Shown here in pieces: positions 60,430 to 64,000 of a stretch of 64,000 nucleotides of DNA. The number at the start of each line of letters is the position of its first letter. Position 1 is the stretch's first letter. Below the pieces are notes generated by a model. That model saw only the letters and a program-made list of their open reading frames with translations, had not been told where the DNA came from and ran no database searches. The stretch lies in assembly GCF_029767005.1 (NCBI RefSeq), contig NZ_JARUQR010000006.1, forward strand, positions 22,110-86,109. The letters are read 5' to 3'. Both the position numbers and the translations under genes were made by a program. This DNA comes from Thiomicrorhabdus sp. ZW0627 (GTDB taxonomy: Bacteria; Pseudomonadota; Gammaproteobacteria; Thiomicrospirales; Thiomicrospiraceae).

Positions 60430-62508
60430 TCACAGACGTGAAATATCGGCCACTTCCAGGAACAGCTGATAGATCTGATTCAATAACGCCAAGCGGTTCA
60501 AACGAATACTGTCGTCTTCCGCCATGACCATGACCTCATCGAAGAACAGATCGACACTGCCTCGGATCGTCGACATTGTCTCAATCGCCGCCGCATAATC
60601 ACGACCAGCCAATTGATCACTGACCAGTTCACGCAAAGCTTCCAACTCTTTCCACAAAGCCTGTTCAGCGGCTTCCGCCAACAAGTCTTCGTTGACAGTC
60701 TCCGGAATCGCGCCTTCAACTTTCTTCAACAGGTTGTTGATACGCTTGTTCGCAGCACTCAAACTTTCCGCCGCTTCCATTTCACTGAACTTCTGCACCG
60801 CTTGAATTCGCTTAGCGAAATCGACCGGATGTGCCGGACGGCAGACGCGAACCGCTTCAAACTGTTCCGCGCTGACACCCTGATCGGCATAGTAAGCACG
60901 CAAACGGCCGATGATGAAGTCGTAGATTTCATCGACCAATTTTTCATCGGCATCGACTTGCTCATGCAGTTCCAGACCGTATTGAATCAACAGACGCAGA
61001 TCCAAATCCACCTCTTTTTCAATCATGATTCGCAACAGACCCAAAGCGGCACGACGCAATGCGAACGGATCCTTGTCACCCGTCGGAACCTGACCAATAC
61101 CGTAAATACCGGTGATAGTGTCCAACTTATCGGCAATTGCCAACGCCTGTGACAACGCCGTTGAAGGCAGTTCATCACCCGCGAAACGCGGCTGGTATTG
61201 CGCGTCAATCGAATCGGCCACTTCCGCAGACTCATTCTGTTCCTGGGCGTAATAACGACCCATCACACCCTGAAGCTCAGGGAATTCACCGACCATTTCA
61301 GACATCAAGTCACATTTGGAAAGGCGTGCAGCACGCTCACAAGTTTCCACAGAAACACCTAAAGGCTTACCGACTTTAACGGTCAAGGTTTCCAGACGTT
61401 CCACCTTGTCGAACAAAGTTCCCAACTTCTGCTGGAATACCACTGTTTTAAGACGAGGCAAGAAATCATCCAATGGCTGCTTGCGATCCTGATCCCAGAA
61501 AAACTTGGCATCCGAAAGACGAGGACGAATGACTCGCTCGTTACCGAACTTGACCGATTCAGGGTTTGAGCTTTCGATGTTACTGATGGTAATGAACTTC
61601 GCCATCAATTTACCGTTAGCATCCAACATATGGAAATACTTCTGATGTCCTGCCATCGCGGAAACCAACGCTTCCGACGGAACCGCTAGGAACGACTCGT
61701 CGAAATCACCGACGATGGCAACCGGCCATTCGTTCAATGCCGTGACTTCTTCCAACAGGTCTTCGTCAATCTGAGCGATACCGCCGGCCTGTTTCGCGAC
61801 CGCTTCGACCTGTTCGCGGATGCGTTGTGCACGCTCTTCAAAGTCGGCCATAACATACCCCTGCTCAGCCAATTTTGACTTGTACTGAGCCGGTGTAGTG
61901 ATGCTAATTTCTTCCGGTACATGGAAACGGTGACCACGGGTAGTATTTGACGTTTCATGACCGAGAATCGTCGCAGGGACGACCTGTTCACCCAACAACA
62001 TCAACGCCCAATGTACCGGACGCACGAATTCGACGTCCGAACTTCCCCAGCGCATACGCTTAGGAATCGGTAATTTCGCCAACGACTGGTTGACAATATC
62101 GGCCAACAATTCGGTCGCAGGCTGCCCTTTCTGCTCCAAGTTGTACGCCATCCAGACACCTTTATCGGTGTCGATTTCGATCAACTGGTCAACCGAGACG
62201 CCACAACCGCGAGCAAAACCTTCCAACGCTTTTGTCGGGTTGCCGTCGGCATCATAGGCCGCTTTCTTAGCCGGCCCTTTACGTTCAACGGTCTTGTCGG
62301 CCTGGACAGTTTGCATGCCTTCGATCATCACAGCCAAACGACGTGGTGCCGCATAGATGTGAACGGTTCCATGTGCCAGTTCCGCTTCCGACAGGCCTGC
62401 CAGGATTCCGTCGGCAAACGCGGTGCTTAATTTCTTCAACGCTTTAGGAGGTAGCTCTTCTGTACCGATTTCAACTAAAAAATCTTCAGTTTGTTTCAAA
62501 TCAGCCAT
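60430..62508 (-). CDS. glyS: Glycyl-tRNA synthetase beta subunit
   Basis: Beta chain of the heterotetrameric bacterial GlyRS, carrying tRNA-binding and HD-type domains. The 692-residue protein begins with the family pattern FLVEIGTEELPPKAL and ends with an anticodon-binding, DALR-like domain. Start and glyQ stop overlap by 1 nt, so the subunits are translationally coupled. A CAGGCCTG copy lies at 62392-62399. Confidence 0.97.
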   Translation of the reverse strand: MADLKQTEDFLVEIGTEELPPKALKKLSTAFADGILAGLSEAELAHGTVHIYAAPRRLAVMIEGMQTVQADKTVERKGPAKKAAYDADGNPTKALEGFARGCGVSVDQLIEIDTDKGVWMAYNLEQKGQPATELLADIVNQSLAKLPIPKRMRWGSSDVEFVRPVHWALMLLGEQVVPATILGHETSNTTRGHRFHVPEEISITTPAQYKSKLAEQGYVMADFEERAQRIREQVEAVAKQAGGIAQIDEDLLEEVTALNEWPVAIVGDFDESFLAVPSEALVSAMAGHQKYFHMLDANGKLMAKFITISNIESSNPESVKFGNERVIRPRLSDAKFFWDQDRKQPLDDFLPRLKTVVFQQKLGTLFDKVERLETLTVKVGKPLGVSVETCERAARLSKCDLMSEMVGEFPELQGVMGRYYAQEQNESAEVADSIDAQYQPRFAGDELPSTALSQALAIADKLDTITGIYGIGQVPTGDKDPFALRRAALGLLRIMIEKEVDLDLRLLIQYGLELHEQVDADEKLVDEIYDFIIGRLRAYYADQGVSAEQFEAVRVCRPAHPVDFAKRIQAVQKFSEMEAAESLSAANKRINNLLKKVEGAIPETVNEDLLAEAAEQALWKELEALRELVSDQLAGRDYAAAIETMSTIRGSVDLFFDEVMVMAEDDSIRLNRLALLNQIYQLFLEVADISRL

Positions 62509-63428
62509 TATTTTTCCTCCTGACTTTTGACTAATGGGAACCCAAGCGCTTCACGTCCTTCGTAATAAGCTTCGGCAATCTGTCTCGCCATGGTACGGAC
62601 ACGGCCAATAAAGCGCGCACGCTCCGTAACCGAAATCGCGTGACGCGCATCCAGTAAGTTGAATGCATGCGAAGCTTTAAGAACCTGCTCGTAAGCAGGC
62701 AGAGGCAATTTATCTTCGACCAGCTTGGCGAACACTTCTTCACATTCGTCAAACACGCGGAACAGCTTGTCGGTATCGGCTTTTTCGAAGTTGTAGGTCG
62801 ACATTTCCACTTCATTCTGATGGAAAACGTCACCGTAAGTCACTTTGCCTTCCGGCCCCTCAACCCAAGTCAGGTCATACACGCTATTGACCCCTTGCAA
62901 ATACATGGCGATTCGCTCTAGACCATAAGTGATCTCACCGGTAACCGGACGGCATTCCAATCCGCCTACTTGCTGGAAGTACGTGAACTGGGTTACTTCC
63001 ATCCCGTTCAACCAAACTTCCCAGCCTAGTCCCCAGGCACCCAAAGTCGGTGATTCCCAGTTATCCTCGACAAAACGGATATCATGTTCCAGAGGATCGA
63101 TTCCCAACATGCGCAACGAGTCCAGATACAACTCCTGGATATTGTCGGGAGACGGCTTCAACATGACCTGAAACTGATAATAGTGCTGCAAACGGTTCGG
63201 GTTTTCCCCGTAACGACCATCCGTAGGACGACGGCATGGCTGAACATAAGCCGCACGCCATGGCTCAGGCCCAATCGATCTTAGGAAGGTGGCCGGATGG
63301 AATGTTCCCGCCCCCATTTCATTATCGTAAGGTTGCATAATGACGCAGCCCTGCTCGGCCCAAAACGCCTGCAGGGTTTGAATCAATCCTTGGAAGGTGC
63401 GAATATCCGTTGCTGCTTGTGAAGACAC
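62508..63428 (-). CDS. glyQ: Glycyl-tRNA synthetase alpha subunit
   Basis: Catalytic class II alpha chain. The protein has the family blocks [41 protein letters not shown] and [20 protein letters not shown] prefer the GTG at 63428 (306 residues), which has SD AGAGG at 8 nt; a TTG at 63434 is the other option. It is the first gene of glyQ-glyS-gmhB-plsC. Confidence 0.97.
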   Translation of the reverse strand: MSSQAATDIRTFQGLIQTLQAFWAEQGCVIMQPYDNEMGAGTFHPATFLRSIGPEPWRAAYVQPCRRPTDGRYGENPNRLQHYYQFQVMLKPSPDNIQELYLDSLRMLGIDPLEHDIRFVEDNWESPTLGAWGLGWEVWLNGMEVTQFTYFQQVGGLECRPVTGEITYGLERIAMYLQGVNSVYDLTWVEGPEGKVTYGDVFHQNEVEMSTYNFEKADTDKLFRVFDECEEVFAKLVEDKLPLPAYEQVLKASHAFNLLDARHAISVTERARFIGRVRTMARQIAEAYYEGREALGFPLVKSQEEK

Positions 63429-63501
63429 AATCAAAACCTCTTAAAACTTAAAAATAAGGCAGATGCCTGTAAAATTCTGTTAAAGCGTGTAAAATCCGCT
63501 A

Positions 63502-63507
63502 ATTATA
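63502..63507 (-). promoter_or_regulatory. Putative -10 box of glyQ
   Basis: A perfect TATAAT on the minus strand lies about 74 nt upstream of the glyQ start. No good -35 was found at 16-18 nt, so confidence is limited. Confidence 0.4.
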
Positions 63508-63584
63508 ACGTATTTTATTGAGACTTTAGGACTGTTACGAAGCACTTACCTTAAGTTTTATGCAAAACGGATTATTCGATTGCC

Positions 63585-63848
63585 ATGAATCCAGAAACCG
63601 ACCAAAACTCACAAGTTTACCAAGTTGATGCCAAAGGCCTGAAATGCCCGATGCCGGTGATCAAACTGCAACAGCAAGTCCGCAAAAGCCAGCCTGATGA
63701 CCGCATAGAAATCGAATGCACTGATCCAGGCGCGGAAAAGGACATTAGCAGTTGGGCGAAGGTCAATAAACATGAAATCCTCCAGTGCGAAACGACTGAT
63801 TTTGGGCTAAAAATCACCCTTCGCGTTGTCGGGAGAAATCGGGTATAA
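63585..63848 (+). CDS. tusA: TusA/SirA-family sulfur carrier
   Basis: An 87-residue protein with the conserved AKGLKCPMPVIKLQQ, whose Cys carries persulfide sulfur, and the beta strand IEIECTDPGAEKDI. It serves sulfur transfer for tRNA thiolation, molybdenum cofactor or sulfur oxidation. It diverges from glyQ. A gene for an exported protein follows 75 bp later; TusA-like genes precede M48 peptidase genes in other gammaproteobacteria. Confidence 0.88.
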   Translation: MNPETDQNSQVYQVDAKGLKCPMPVIKLQQQVRKSQPDDRIEIECTDPGAEKDISSWAKVNKHEILQCETTDFGLKITLRVVGRNRV

Positions 63849-63923
63849 TCGAATGAAATATCAACCCAATTTCTCGCATCCGACCCGGCTCGGATCGCTC
63901 AAAAAAGAGAACCTGTAGTGACC

Positions 63924-64000
63924 ATGAAAAGACAGATAATCCATTCTAAATTTTCTTGGCTTAGTTTCCTTTCTGTCTCTCTTTTTGCCCTCTCAATGTT
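63924..64000 (+). CDS. Start of an exported protein (partial)
   Basis: The frame from ATG 63924 (with an in-frame GTG at 63918) encodes a basic N-terminus followed by a hydrophobic run (WLSFLSVSLFALS), a typical Sec signal peptide. It is cut by the window end. Position after tusA suggests a BepA-like M48 metallopeptidase, by analogy with other gammaproteobacteria; the visible residues cannot confirm it. Confidence 0.5.
   Translation, partial: MKRQIIHSKFSWLSFLSVSLFALSM

Overview
The window is a compact stretch of bacterial chromosome, mostly housekeeping genes on the minus strand. Gene order is gammaproteobacterial: murJ-ribF-ileS-lspA, leuS-lptE-holA-proA-nadD-rsfS-rlmH, miaB-phoH-ybeY-corC-lnt, rplM-rpsI, tRNA-Gln-prs-rplY-pth-ychF, hemA-prfA-prmC and glyQ-glyS-gmhB-plsC. 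With polar motility and chemotaxis genes, a TusA-type sulfur carrier and this protein style, I lean to the Thiomicrospira/Hydrogenovibrio/Thiomicrorhabdus group. That placement is inference; no diagnostic energy-metabolism gene is present. I see no insertion sequence, prophage, CRISPR array or rRNA.

Layout: 1-6.0 kb, lspA, ileS, ribF and murJ. 6.2-8.5 kb, an acetolactate-synthase-like gene and a small membrane gene set between murJ and rpsT. 8.5-8.9 kb, the longest gene-free stretch (about 390 bp), with a perfect 24-nt palindrome and a ~104-nt long hairpin. 8.9-16.0 kb, the rlmH-to-leuS block. 16.1-17.1 kb, two small genes. 17.2-22.8 kb, lnt-corC-ybeY-phoH-miaB. 23.0-28.7 kb, a pilin gene and a five-gene operon of three pilin-like proteins followed by a response regulator and a histidine kinase. 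28.8-30.5 kb, a cysteine-cluster protein and a major porin. 30.7-35.5 kb, ribosomal proteins, ychF, pth, rplY, prs and tRNA-Gln. 35.6-41.8 kb, a TPR lipoprotein divergent from hemA-prfA-prmC and a MoeB/ThiF-like gene. 41.8-59.0 kb, a mixed motility/signalling region (motAB, PilZ-like, EAL-HDOD, two chemoreceptors) interleaved with parC, parE, selO, an exported HDAC-like enzyme, pdxH and ung. 59.1-63.4 kb, plsC-gmhB-glyS-glyQ. 63.6-64.0 kb, a TusA-like gene and the start of an exported protein.

Two things stand out. First, the palindromic octamer CAGGCCTG occurs 19 times by manual scan, where about one is expected by chance. It lies in most operons, in only two of the three possible reading frames, and at the centre of three intergenic hairpins. 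It behaves like an uptake-signal-like or HIP1-like genome signature. Second, the 23.6-28.7 kb operon couples three pilin-like proteins, each with an Asp-rich PCPDxDxDG loop and one carrying a C-terminal RTX-like repeat domain, to its own two-component system. This looks like a calcium-dependent surface fibre or adhesin system that I do not recognise as a named one.

Most housekeeping calls are firm because motifs, lengths and gene order agree. Promoters, operators and the roles of the small proteins are less certain and are scored accordingly.
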